Below the pieces are notes generated by a model that saw nothing but the letters and a program-made list of their open reading frames with translations, searched no databases and was not told the origin of the DNA. Positions 45,677-57,500 of a stretch of DNA of 64,000 nucleotides are shown here, piece after piece (the stretch's first letter is position 1; the number at the start of each line of letters is the position of its first letter). Origin of the DNA: Zerene cesonia (lineage: Eukaryota; Arthropoda; Insecta; Lepidoptera; Pieridae); assembly GCF_012273895.1 (NCBI RefSeq), contig NC_052125.1, positions 3,534,001 through 3,598,000 on the forward strand, written 5' to 3'. Both the position numbers and the translations under genes were made by a program.

Positions 45677-46934
45677 AAATAAAATAACAACATATCACAA
45701 ACCACACATTTATTGTAGTTTAATTTCAACACAACTCCATGGGCTGTGAGATCGCGAAAACAATTTCATTGGAAGCCATTGCATACGGGAATCCATGATT
45801 TTGAAAACTGCATCATTTTTTTTAAATAATAATTTTTAATGTTATCTCCAAATTAAATAGCATAGATATTCAAAGTAATCAAAGATGACAGTTGCCCTAA
45901 TATCGCTTACTTAGATACAACATTGCTAGTGCCAAAATAATTAGTAAAACTTCACTTGATCTTCAATCACTTAAATGAAAAATGGATAAATAAAATGTAT
46001 AAATTACAAAAAAACCAAGAGTACACTTTTATTATAATTAATGAAATCCATCGTACTTATGATTTAAAATATACGTTATACAATGTTACATAAATTAAGT
46101 TTTATTTTAATATTGCAACTATTAGACGCACGTGAATAGCCAGATTTAAAATCTTGCCATACACGTCACGTTTATTTAGTCGGCACTTGAAATAGACACT
46201 ATTTTTTATAATTTATCTTACAATAAATAATGTATAGATGATGAGTTTGTTTGAGCTTATCTCAACTAAACAACGCTATAGGCTATATAACACACACACA
46301 CGACGTGAGTAAAACCGCGTGGCACATCTAGCTATTCATGCGAAAAAGAAAAGCAACCCCAAAATCATGGACACCCGTACAATAATTTAAACTTAACCGT
46401 TAACATATACATCTAAAATAATCAAAATTCAAATATAATCCTAATATCTCAAAACTTTGTATAGAATAAAGTAAATACAACTTATATAAAGGTTAATATT
46501 ATCACGTGATACAAACAATATAGACTCGATAAATAGGGCGTTTTTTTTTTTCTTTAATTTTACATCTTAATACAAAAAAAGTAGAACGTACGTTCAAGAG
46601 CGCAGGGCAGAAGTGAAAAATTCATTGGCAATACAGCAGTTGTCTGTCTCTTTCTCACCCGATCCTACCTTTCATTTCAAAGCTTACTTACTATCTTATC
46701 TACGAGAGAACATGCGTGCGGTGTACCAAAAGATTTCTTCACTTTAATAAGATGTAGAAACTAAATCGAAGGAAATTAAAAAAAAAATCCTTTTTTTTTT
46801 AATAAACCCCCTTTCCCCCTCCTGCCCCCCTATACCACGCATACGTTCGTTCGTACGCATCGAACAGAAAATCGCCAAAACGACTGAAGCGATCTCACAA
46901 ACACTGTACCGTAACACGTTTCAAAAAACCATTA

Positions 46935-47202
46935 AAGGGGTCATCCATAAAAAAACGTCACACTTTAAAAGGAGAGGGGATACATAATTTAACATATCAC
47001 ATCAAATGTTAAAATATGTACTGTGATGCAAAATTGGTCTCAGTTTACTTTTTTGGATTATTCATAAATCCATGAGTAAAATTTGAAAATTGTTACGTCA
47101 CATAATGGGGAAAGGGGGTTTGTAAAATGTGATAACCTCTGACAAGGAGGGGGTTCAAAATATCCTAAAATTCATGTGACGTAATTTATGGATGGCCCCT
47201 TA
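46935..47202. mobile_element. MITE with AGGGG(T/C)CATCCATAAA termini
   Basis: AAGGGGTCATCCATAAAAAA on the left matches TTTATGGATGGCCCCTTA on the right in inverse, with internal ACGTCACA and TGTGACGTAA also mirrored. It lies in the otherwise repeat-poor block after Smox. Confidence 0.75.
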
Positions 47203-50074
47203 AACTTCCATACATAGCACCAGATCCATGATATTAACCGGATCCACTGGATCCTCATCTCTAGGCCGGTGGTGTTTTTAAAAAATATCTAAGTGGAATT
47301 CGTAATTATTGCCCATACATAAGCATGGTTTTTAATCTTTAAAAGATTTGTTTATGTATACACTATAACATTAGTGTGTTTATAATCGCGAAAATTTGTA
47401 TTATTGTATTATTGTATGGATGTACGTTTATTACTCATTCACCCGAAAGCCACTGAACGAATACTGATGGTAATTGCCAGTGATCTATCATCATAAATAG
47501 CAGAATAATATATTGAATTAGGGACACTTCTTTCTTTTATAAATACAATTAAAGCACGCTTTTTAAGCATACTTTTTAACGAATTTCATGCACGTTTAAT
47601 TCCCTTTCTATTCGAAACGATATTTTTTAAAAACACCACTTTCACAAAACCGTTTCCATGCCAACGCTACAATAATATACTCTAAACGTTTCGAAAATAA
47701 CATCTCTCCTTAACTCTTCATCTCTATTCTATCGCAACAGCTGGGCCGAGATTTTAGTCATTTTAAATTCTTCAATGATTTGACACAGTCATTTTCCTAT
47801 TTCCTCTTTTCTCATGGCATTTCTTATCCATTTTTTTGGATTAAGTTTTCAATTACGCCAAAATTAGACAAAGGACAGAGAATCGTCCATAAGTTCTCTT
47901 AATTAGTCAAAAATATAAAATATAATAAAATCTCGACCCAGACCATCCAAAAATCGCAGTTGCCAACATCCATCAAACAAAAAAAAAACAGCAGTATTCA
48001 TTAACATACACCTGCCCCTTTCTAACGTTGTGCTGTCTCTGTCACACCCGCCTCCCATTCGATGCTTATCTACAACTTGCTTCGCACAAACTTAAGTGCC
48101 ACTCAATATTTGAGTAGCACTTAAATATATGCGAATATCTACATGCTTAAATGTGTTATTTTTTTTTAATAATTACAAAAATTGCAAACCTACTCGTATT
48201 TATATGAAGTGTGACGAACAGTTAAATTTGTTATTGTAATTATTTCTATTTAAATAATATACAACGAAATAAATGAAATATCCGATTTTTTTTGTAATAG
48301 TCAATTTTTACATCAATAGGGTCCCGCCCTTAGCTAAAACATTACAAAACTCAGAAACATAAGTGATATGCGATATTTTTTTAGAAGAAAAATAGTAAAA
48401 AAATTAAATCCTGAAATAAGTCTTAACAAAATAATATAACATTATAATTACCTACAGTTGTCTCTTTCTATCATTCGAAAATATCACCAACGTGTGGTTT
48501 TTTTTTAATTCTATTTTGTACGTGATTTATAACGATAAAAAATGTGCTTTCCTCATGATTTTATATCGGTATTATTATAATTATAAAATCTACGAAAGTA
48601 GCAAAATATATAGATATGACAATTCCGAACAAAAGAAAGAGACGGGACTATAAGACGGTATCTTTATCAAAATTCATAAAAAACATAATATATTGTATAA
48701 TATAATAAAAAAAATTATCAAATACAATAAAATAACTCATAGCTATAAAAAATTACTAAAAATGACTCGGGCAAAGCGAAAATGTTAAAAAAAAGTATCT
48801 TTAAACATACATTAATGATAACTTCGATAATAATTAATGAGAAACAATGATTAAATGCATTAAATGGCAAATAACTAAAACGCAAAACGATATACCATAA
48901 CGATTCGTGGCGTATGCGAATGCCGATGTGCGATTGGTCGATAAGCATATCCGATCATGTTTATCCTACAACAATAATTGATAAATAAAATCATAAACGA
49001 TGTACGTATGAAGTATCATAAGGATAGATTTAGTAGATACGATGTTGAAACAAGCTGAAATAGTTTTTTTGTTTTTTTTTAATTCATTACCAAAAAAAAA
49101 CAATCAAATATTCCTCTACCCTTTCTTGCAACACAATAAAAATAACAAGAAGATGAAACCCTCTGAAGTTACTATTAAAAAAAAAATCCATTTTTCTTTT
49201 CTATTTCTTTCACATTTTCGTTCAAAAACCACCGACCAATCGCACACCACAAATAAACGACACACGCAACGCTCACATCACACACGCACGTAAACTTAAT
49301 GATATAAAAATCATGATTATATAATAATTAATCAATTAATTAATTAATGAAAAACGTCTGCGACAATTGTGTAATTTTATAATTATGTACGATTGTTAAT
49401 GGACGAGTCGATTCTTTCGATTCTTGTTCGATCTTTCAACGATTTCCGATTCGCATATTGATGTTTGTGTATTTTTTTTTTAATGTTAAAAAAAACAGTA
49501 ATTTTTGCATTAAAAATCTTTAAGCAACAGGTTTTTTGTTGATAATGTATCTGTATGCTTATTTTACATAATCATTTTACGTGAAACTGCCGCCTTACAC
49601 GCTATTCAAATAAATAAATGTATATAGAATTAGTTTTGTACGAAAATGCACTGTTATAGTAACAAAATACGAATCATATTGCTTTAAAAAAATGGGTTAT
49701 TTAATCGCATCGACTCGTCCAAATCCTCTAAATCATAACACTCGAACGCTACTCAACTTTGAGTTTAAAGTGTCCCAACTAACTGTAGGACATAAATATT
49801 TTAATAAAACACCTAAACCCTAACTTCCTTATCATTGTCTCGTTGAACTAGATCAAATTTAAACGGGTCTGCACGGGAGCCAGATTTCGAATGAAGAAAG
49901 AATTTTTGACACAGGTTCACGTAGCCGAGCAATCTCAGGCGACAGACGCAAAAATAAAACGGTAAAATTTTAACTCTTCACTTTTTTTGAAGTCGGTCGA
50001 ATACACATAAGACACTCACTGTCACTATATAAATAGGTGCAAAACTGTAACATAATTAATTCTCAAGTACATCA

Positions 50075-50370
50075 ATTCTTATTGCTTGATAAAATCGGTC
50101 AAGCGCGAGTCGGCCTCGAGACACACGCAGCACGTGCACAAAAAATTGGTCACCCATCCAATTTACGACTGCGCCAACAGTTGCTTAACTTTGATGTTTT
50201 TTTTTTTTAATTATTTGTCGTTATAGCCGCAACAGTAATACAAGCATCTGAGAAAATTTCAACTGTCCAACTAGCCCGACGACATATAGACAGACATACG
50301 GATAGCGAGTCTTATTAATAGGGCTCCCGATACAGCCTTTGCATATGGAACCCAGAAAAAATCATGACTC
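50075..50370 (-). mobile_element. 5S-rRNA-derived SINE (SINE3-like), old copy
   Basis: The plus strand carries TTGGTCACCCATCCAA and GTTGCTTAACTTTG, the reverse complement of the 5S internal control region, degraded relative to the intact gene at 26.1 kb. It is joined to GTTATAGCCGCAACAGTAAT and GACAGACATACGGATAGCG, which recall the body of a common lepidopteran repeat. Confidence 0.6.
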
Positions 50371-51479
50371 ACATGTATTATATTATAAGTGCTGATATTT
50401 AAAAAAAAAAATCTGCGCCTTTCAAAAAAATATCAACATAAAAATTCATTACTAACAAAAAATTAATAATATAATACGACATGAAAAATCATTACTAACA
50501 AAATACTTAGAAAAAATTGGCATTAAACAAAAAATCAATTAACACACTCAAAATCCAGTAACGCTCGAGTTAGCTTAGCCTACGATAATTATTAAATTCA
50601 CATCGAAACACGACGCAAATACGCGACGTATCATATCAAATAATTGTAAGACTCATTCACGAGGTAATCAAATTGCTTTGAGCTGCTGTGATCTACACCA
50701 TCCAAACATCCGGGTGCGCGTGCGCCGATGCGTCGCCGCGACCTGCAATGGATGATGTGGGGGTTTAATGGTTGGAGAAGTGAGATTATTTATTGGTTAA
50801 ACTTAACTATATGGTATAAAACAAAGTGGCTTCCTCTGTCCCTATGTATGTTTAAATCTTTAACTACGCAACGGATTTTGATGGGATTTTAATAGATAGA
50901 GCGATTCAAGAGGAAGTTTTATATGTATAATAAAATCTATTAAACTACTCCGAATTTAACGCGTGTGAAGCCAAGAAGTAATAAATAAAACTCAATGGTG
51001 TTTGATTGTTCTATCAACGCACAGCGTTAACTACAATTTCAGCCCGATCGTGCAAGTAACCATTTTTTTTTTTAGGAATTCGTCATGCAGATAACGCCAT
51101 AATGTAAGCATCCGCTAAGAAAGAATATTGATAATTTCTACCTCCAAGGGGATAAATGGGGGATGAAAATTGGTACCATGAAAATTTTTTCGACCAACGC
51201 GAAGCTGCGGGCAACAGTACGTATATTATATAGGCCTTGCAGCCTAAACGTACTTCGTACGTACAGTACAGAGTGTGTGAAACCGCGAGGCAACGTTAGT
51301 GAACGATAAACTAACACTATGTATACATAATAATTTGGGAACATTTATATCTAGTCTTATAATATAGCTCTGAAGAGTTTGTTTGTTTGTACGATTTTAA
51401 AAATTCTTACACCGTTGGACATGTACTATGCACTCACATAGTGCACGCGTGACTTGTGTGTAGTATGCGATATGCGTTA

Positions 51480-51582
51480 GTGTGTGCGCGTGGTGTGTGT
51501 GGTGTGCGTGTGTATGCGTGCGCGTGCGTTCGCGTGTGTAAGTGTGCGTGCGTGTGCGTGCGTGTGTGTGTAGCGTGTATGT
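51480..51582. repeat. (GT)/(GC)-rich simple repeat downstream of the Smox stop
   Basis: Imperfect GTGTGC/GTGCGT repeats begin about 16 nt beyond the Smox stop codon, so they would lie in its 3' UTR. The apparent Cys/Val-rich ORF here is an artefact of the repeat. Confidence 0.85.
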
Positions 51583-51597
51583 ACGCGCGCGGCTACC

Positions 51598-54500
51598 TCA
51601 GGACATGGAGGAGCAGGGCAGCGGCGGGGAGCCCATCTGCGTGAGCACGCGGTCGAGCCACTGCAGCGGCCCGTTCAGGTGCAGCTCGATCCAGCACGGC
51701 GTCGACGTCACCGTCTGCCGCCTGCAACCGTCGCCCATTCATTATCATTCTCCAACGAATAAATTAATTTCATTTGTTATTTATCTGAGAAAAAACACTG
51801 TATGAGTTAATACAACAATCGTATGTATCTATAAACAACAATCGTATGTATAAACTATAAACATTCGCGTTCAAAAAGTGTCCGAATCAAAACTCATATT
51901 ATATTATGATGATGATGATGATGACGTCACACCCATTCCCTACACCACAAAACACTCACAATTATTACGATGACGATGATGGTGACGATCACGACGTTGA
52001 CGACGATGATGAAGACGACAATGATAGTGACAATCTCGACGATGATGACGATGACGACGATGCTGACGATGACTCACCTGTACTCCGCGCCCCAGCCCTT
52101 GACGAAACTCATGCGTATGGTGCACATGCGCGTCAGCTGGAACACCGCCTCGAAGCCCTGCGACACCGACTGGCTCAGCAGCGCCGCGAACTCCTGGTTG
52201 TTGAATATCTTCAGGTTGCAGCCTGTAATTGCGACAGAAACGAACAAGTTTAATGCTTTATAATACGCTAGCTGGGCAACAGCTTTGCCCGTGCGCTCTC
52301 TTAATAAATTTTCATGTTACAAATCTTCATCCTCTAATTTATCATTCCTTTAAGAAAGGATGGATGCCTACGTCATAACATCTATCTGTATGCCAAATTT
52401 CTGCCCGAACCGTCCAGCGGTTTGTGCTATACGTGGATAGATCACTATGTCAGTTAGTCACATTTGAGTTATATTTAGATAGAAGTACTCCGTATACTAC
52501 GTAGTGTAGAATAACGAGCAAATATGCTTTTCCTTTCCCTTCCCAGTCCTTCCCTTTATTCCTCTCGTCAATCCTTTCTTAATCCCTATCCAATAAAGTC
52601 GGCAATCCATTTGTAGAGGCGTAAGGTCTGCATCGAGCTTACGCCTCTCCAAATGTCCACGGGCGGTGGTAGCGCTTACCATCAGGCGACCCACCAGCAC
52701 CGGGTAAAAGTAGCCCATGTCACTCTTTAGCCTCGTCACAATCACCAGACACAAATCAGATTATCTAGTGGCCCTATTGTGCCGTAAAAGTTAGACAAAC
52801 ACACGTTCAAACAAATATTCCCCTTCTTTTATAGAAAAGTATCCGTAGGCCCATGAGTTATAATTTTTTTTACTATGTGGAATCGTAACAATCCCCAGAC
52901 AGAAATCAGATCATCCAGTTAGGCTCCGATGCGCCGTTAAAGTTAAACAAACAAACATACCCTCAAAAAGTGGAATTCCACTGTTGAAGCGTACACCTTC
53001 TCGCATACATACATAACGTTTTTCTATGGGGGATAGTGATTAATTATTTAATTAAGTACAATAAAAAGCAGCATTACCTGGTGGTATTTTACAGACGGTG
53101 GCCGGATGCCAGCCGTAGCGCTGATTGCAGTTCGGACTCTGGACGAATATCGAAGAGTCGCTCAGGCACTCAGCGAACACTTCGCCTTTAATCGAAAACA
53201 AAAATTATTTAATACTAGTCGTTAGGTGATTTTAGAATAGTAATGTTATTATTCAAATTAAATACTACCCTGCTAGCTAGAGAAAAAAAAAATACTACGA
53301 GATTATCGCGTTCAAAGAAACACACATACTCTGCGCCCATATACTAGTAAAATTTTAGATATAAGTCCAACTNNNNNNNNNNNNNNNNNNNNNNNNNNNN
53401 NNNNNNNNNNNNNNNNNNNNNNNNNNNNNNNNNNNNNNNNNNNNNNNNNNNNNNNNNNNNNNNNNNNNNNNNNNNNNNNNNNNNNNNNNNNNNNNNNNNN
53501 NNNNNNNNNNNNNNNNNNNNNNNNNNNNNNNNNNNNNNNNNNNNNNNNNNNNNNNNNNNNNNNNNNNNNNNNNNNNNNNNNNNNNNNNNNNNNNNNNNNN
53601 NNNNNNNNNNNNNNNNNNNNNNNNNNNNNNNNNNNNNNNNNNNNNNNNNNNNNNNNNNNNNNNNNNNNNNNNNNNNNNNNNNNNNNNNNNNNNNNNNNNN
53701 NNNNNNNNNNNNNNNNNNNNNNNNNNNNNNNNNNNNNNNNNNNNNNNNNNNNNNNNNNNNNNNNNNNNNNNNNNNNNNNNNNNNNNNNNNNNNNNNNNNN
53801 NNNNNNNNNNNNNNNNNNNNNNNNNNNNNNNNNNNNNNNNNNNNNNNNNNNNNNNNNNNNNNNNNNNNNNNNNNNNNNNNNNNNNNNNNNNNNNNNNNNN
53901 NNNNNNNNNNNNNNNNNNNNNNNNNNNNNNNNNNNNNNNNNNNNNNNNNNNNNNNNNNNNNNNNNNNNNNNNNNNNNNNNNNNNNNNNNNNNNNNNNNNN
54001 NNNNNNNNNNNNNNNNNNNNNNNNNNNNNNNNNNNNNNNNNNNNNNNNNNNNNNNNNNNNNNNNNNNNNNNNNNNNNNNNNNNNNNNNNNNNNNNNNNNN
54101 NNNNNNNNNNNNNNNNNNNNNNNNNNNNNNNNNNNNNNNNNNNNNNNNNNNNNNNNNNNNNNNNNNNNNNNNNNNNNNNNNNNNNNNNNNNNNNNNNNNN
54201 NNNNNNNNNNNNNNNNNNNNNNNNNNNNNNNNNNNNNNNNNNNNNNNNNNNNNNNNNNNNNNNNNNNNNNNNNNNNNNNNNNNNNNNNNNNNNNNNNNNN
54301 NNNNNNNNNNNNNNNNNNNNNNNNNNNNNNNNNNNNNNNNNNNNNNNNNNNNNNNNNNNNNNNNNNNNNNNNAAAACCGGAAGAATGGTAATCGGGCGGT
54401 AATTTTCATACTCACTTCGCGAACCTTTTTTATGAATAGGTCGGATTATTATATAGTATACTACAACTGGCCCCAGAGGTTAGCGCGTTCAAACAAACAA

Positions 54501-57500
54501 ATTTTTCAGCTGTATAATATATATGATAATGACAACTCTACTTACCGAGGTTAGCGCGTTCAAACAGACATATTCCACAACCATACGTCAATGAGGGTAG
54601 ATAGCAAAAAAACAAACAAACACTCCGCAACCATATATCAATGAGGGTAGATAGCAAAAAAACAAACAAACACATACTCCGCAACCATACATCAATGAGG
54701 GTAGATAGCAAAAAACACAAATACATACACATATTCCGCAACCAGACATCAATGAGGGTAGTTAGAGAACGAAAAAAAAAAACACAACTAAATAATCGAC
54801 CACACACACTCACCGCCGATATAGTAGAGGCGGACGCCCTTGCCGATGTGCCGGCGCGTCTGCTCCACCACCTCGTTGCGGTTCACGTTCGACAGCAGCC
54901 CGAGGCAGAAGCTGCGGACATGTGGACATGCGAAATTATATTTAAGGACCAATCATTATTAGTATTTTCTTATGTTTCATTTTACGCGAGAATTTAGAAA
55001 TTAAAAACTTCGGGGAGACATCTCCCCGTGACCACGCTCGCTGTGAAGTGTTCGAAACGTCGGGTTAATAATATAATGAATAAATCACGTTTAAAATCCG
55101 TTAAAAAGTTTTTAATTTCTAAACCATCATTATTTTCACGAAACTTTGTCGAGTATAAATAATAATTTTAAATGTTTTCTCAAGCACATATTTCAAACTA
55201 TGTAATATTATATATGCGAAAGTTTGTGAGGATGGATGTATGTATAAGCAAAAAACTACTGAACCGGGTGCAATGAAATTTGGTACGTAGACAGCTGGAC
55301 AACTGGAATAACACATAGGCAACTTTTTATCCCGATGTTCCTACGGGATATAGACTAACGCGGGTGAAACTGCGGGGCGCAGCTAGTTTCAAGCAATTTT
55401 AAATTTTCCTAAACACATATTCCTGCTAGTGTTCTTTGCTAGAACTGCCTAACCCAAGCGGGTTAAAACGTTGTTATAGATTTAGAAACAGCAAAGGTAA
55501 TACCACACTAATGGTTTGGGTATTCAGAATCAATCAGACCAGTGCGAGCGTCTTCCGCAGCAGACGTCTCCCACAGCAGTCGTCTCCCGCGGCAGGCGTC
55601 TCCCCGCGCACTCACCGCTCGCTGTTGCTGGGGTCGGTGAAGCCGTCGACGGTGATGGAGGGCTGCGACGCGTGGAACGTCTCCCCGACGCGCGTGTTCA
55701 GCTCGTAGTAGCTGATGCTGCACCAGAACGCCGGCTCGTGGTACAGCACGGGCGCCGTCTCCGCGCCCAGCGAGCTCGGGCTGAGGCGGGTCAGGTCTGT
55801 GGTATACGAACATTGTTAAAATAAAAAAAAAAAACAGGTAGATTTATATAATACTAGACGCTCGTCCCGGCTCCGATCGGATGTCAAGATTCCTGTTTTA
55901 TAACAAGGGAGCATTTAATCGGGATAAAAGTATCGTATCACCCAAGTCAGGTCATACTCTGTCTGTATACCAAAATTTCATACAAATCCATTCAGTAATT
56001 TCAGCACGATTGATGAACAAACATCTAAACAAACAAACTTTCACATTTATTACATTGTTAGTGTGAAGTGTGATGATTTTCCTTCTTTCTTTTAACTATT
56101 GCACTATCCAACCAGACATTATCATATACCATCCTCGACTGTCTGGTAAATGATGGCGAAACCAATGAAACGATTCGGATGAAATTCAGCACAGACAGTT
56201 TGAGACTTCAGAAAGGAAATATGACAAATTTATACCCAAAGAATCCCACGGAAATGTAAACTGTTAGGTTAATGTCTATTATCTCAGGACCATATATCTT
56301 TACTCTTTGCCAGTTCTTTATGATTCGAAAATTCTTTAACCAATAATAGCAAACATTATTTTTGTACGCTACGTTAATATTTTTAGTTTTGTTCTCAACC
56401 GACTTTCAAAATAAGGGGTCACAATTCGGCTGTATTAAAAAAAAATATTATTCACAGCCTCTTTTCGCTTGCGGCATTGCCCGCGTAGTCGCAGAAAGCA
56501 AAGACAGACCCGGAGCGCTACCGGCAAAGTTCCCGTACCCGTTCGACTTCCGAGATAAATTCTCGTCTTGCATCTCAAACTATCTCTGTACTAAACATCA
56601 ACGTAATCGGTTCTGGCGTTCTTAATTTATAAATTGTATAACTAACACGACTTTATGTTATATGTATAGATTTATTTGGTGCCTGCCGTATGCCATCCAA
56701 TATAAATTCAGTTTAGCGATTTATTATATTGCTTAGTCGTATTACTAAACTAAAAAAAAAACGAATAAACAAACAAACAAATTGTCAACGGACTCACTCA
56801 TATTGTCGTTGTGATCCATCGGATCGCCGTCCTCGCTCATGTAGCCCGGCGGCGGCGTCTCCACGGTGGAGGAGCTCCTGCAAAAATGGTTAGCTTTTTT
56901 ATGATTTTTTTCTTCTTTTTTTTGTCACATTGGGCAAGTGAGTTGATGGTGAGCGACCACCACCGCCCGTGAACAGAGCAGAGGTAGTCCCCTGCGGGTG
57001 TTCATAGAAGATAATATAGCTATTTGCTAGGGAAAAAAGGTGTTCTATTTGTTCTCGAGTTTAGCATAGACAACTTTATTAACTTTGGAAACTATTGGCA
57101 ATTCATTGGCAACTCATTGGTAACTATTGCTATCACATTGGTAACTACTCGCAACCCGTTTGCATGCATAGGCAACTTTGGTAACTATTGGCAACTCACA
57201 GGTGCACAGTGGTGTTGCCGGGCACCTGTTGCGCGAGCGTCGCCTCGAGGTAGAGCGCGCTGTGGGCGCTCACCACGCCGCTCTGCATCACGCTGCTAAA
57301 CACCGACAAAGAGAACTTAGTTTATATTTAAATTCAGTTACAATAGATAAGAGTTGATTGAGCTCATATTCTTTTTTTTTAAACATATTTTAGAAAAACA
57401 GTGACTAATTTTTAGAAACACAATAAATAGGGTAATGGAAATAATTTAAAGGTAATAATCACTGCTCAACAAACAGATAAACAAGCAATTTCTAGTTAAT

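Larger units (their letters stand above)
44973..51597. other. Non-coding stretch between the zinc finger gene and Smox
   Basis: This contains no recognisable coding sequence. From about 45.7 to 50.0 kb it has few repeats apart from one MITE (46935-47202), in contrast to the rest of the window, and it lies downstream of the Smox stop codon. Part of it may be a long Smox 3' UTR; a minus-strand AATAAA at 50789-50794 is about 800 nt after the stop. Confidence 0.45.

Noticed and set aside
48091..48126. MicroRNA hairpin (AAGTGCCACTCAA and its inverse)
   Set aside because: A stem of about 14 bp with a mismatch and a tiny loop is too short for a microRNA precursor.
51456..51805. Cys/Val-rich ORF and its neighbour
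   Set aside because: Produced by the GT-rich simple repeat and the antisense of the last Smox exon.
51906..52263. Asp-rich and Thr/Met-rich ORFs on the plus strand
   Set aside because: They are translations of the GAT/GAC triplet repeat and of the antisense of Smox exon 10.
54565..54770. CRISPR-like array
   Set aside because: The units are tandem and diverged, without spacers, in an animal intron; it is a minisatellite.
55436..55824. Three overlapping ORFs of about 90-100 aa
   Set aside because: Shadows and antisense of Smox exon 7, which is GC-rich and so stays open in other frames.
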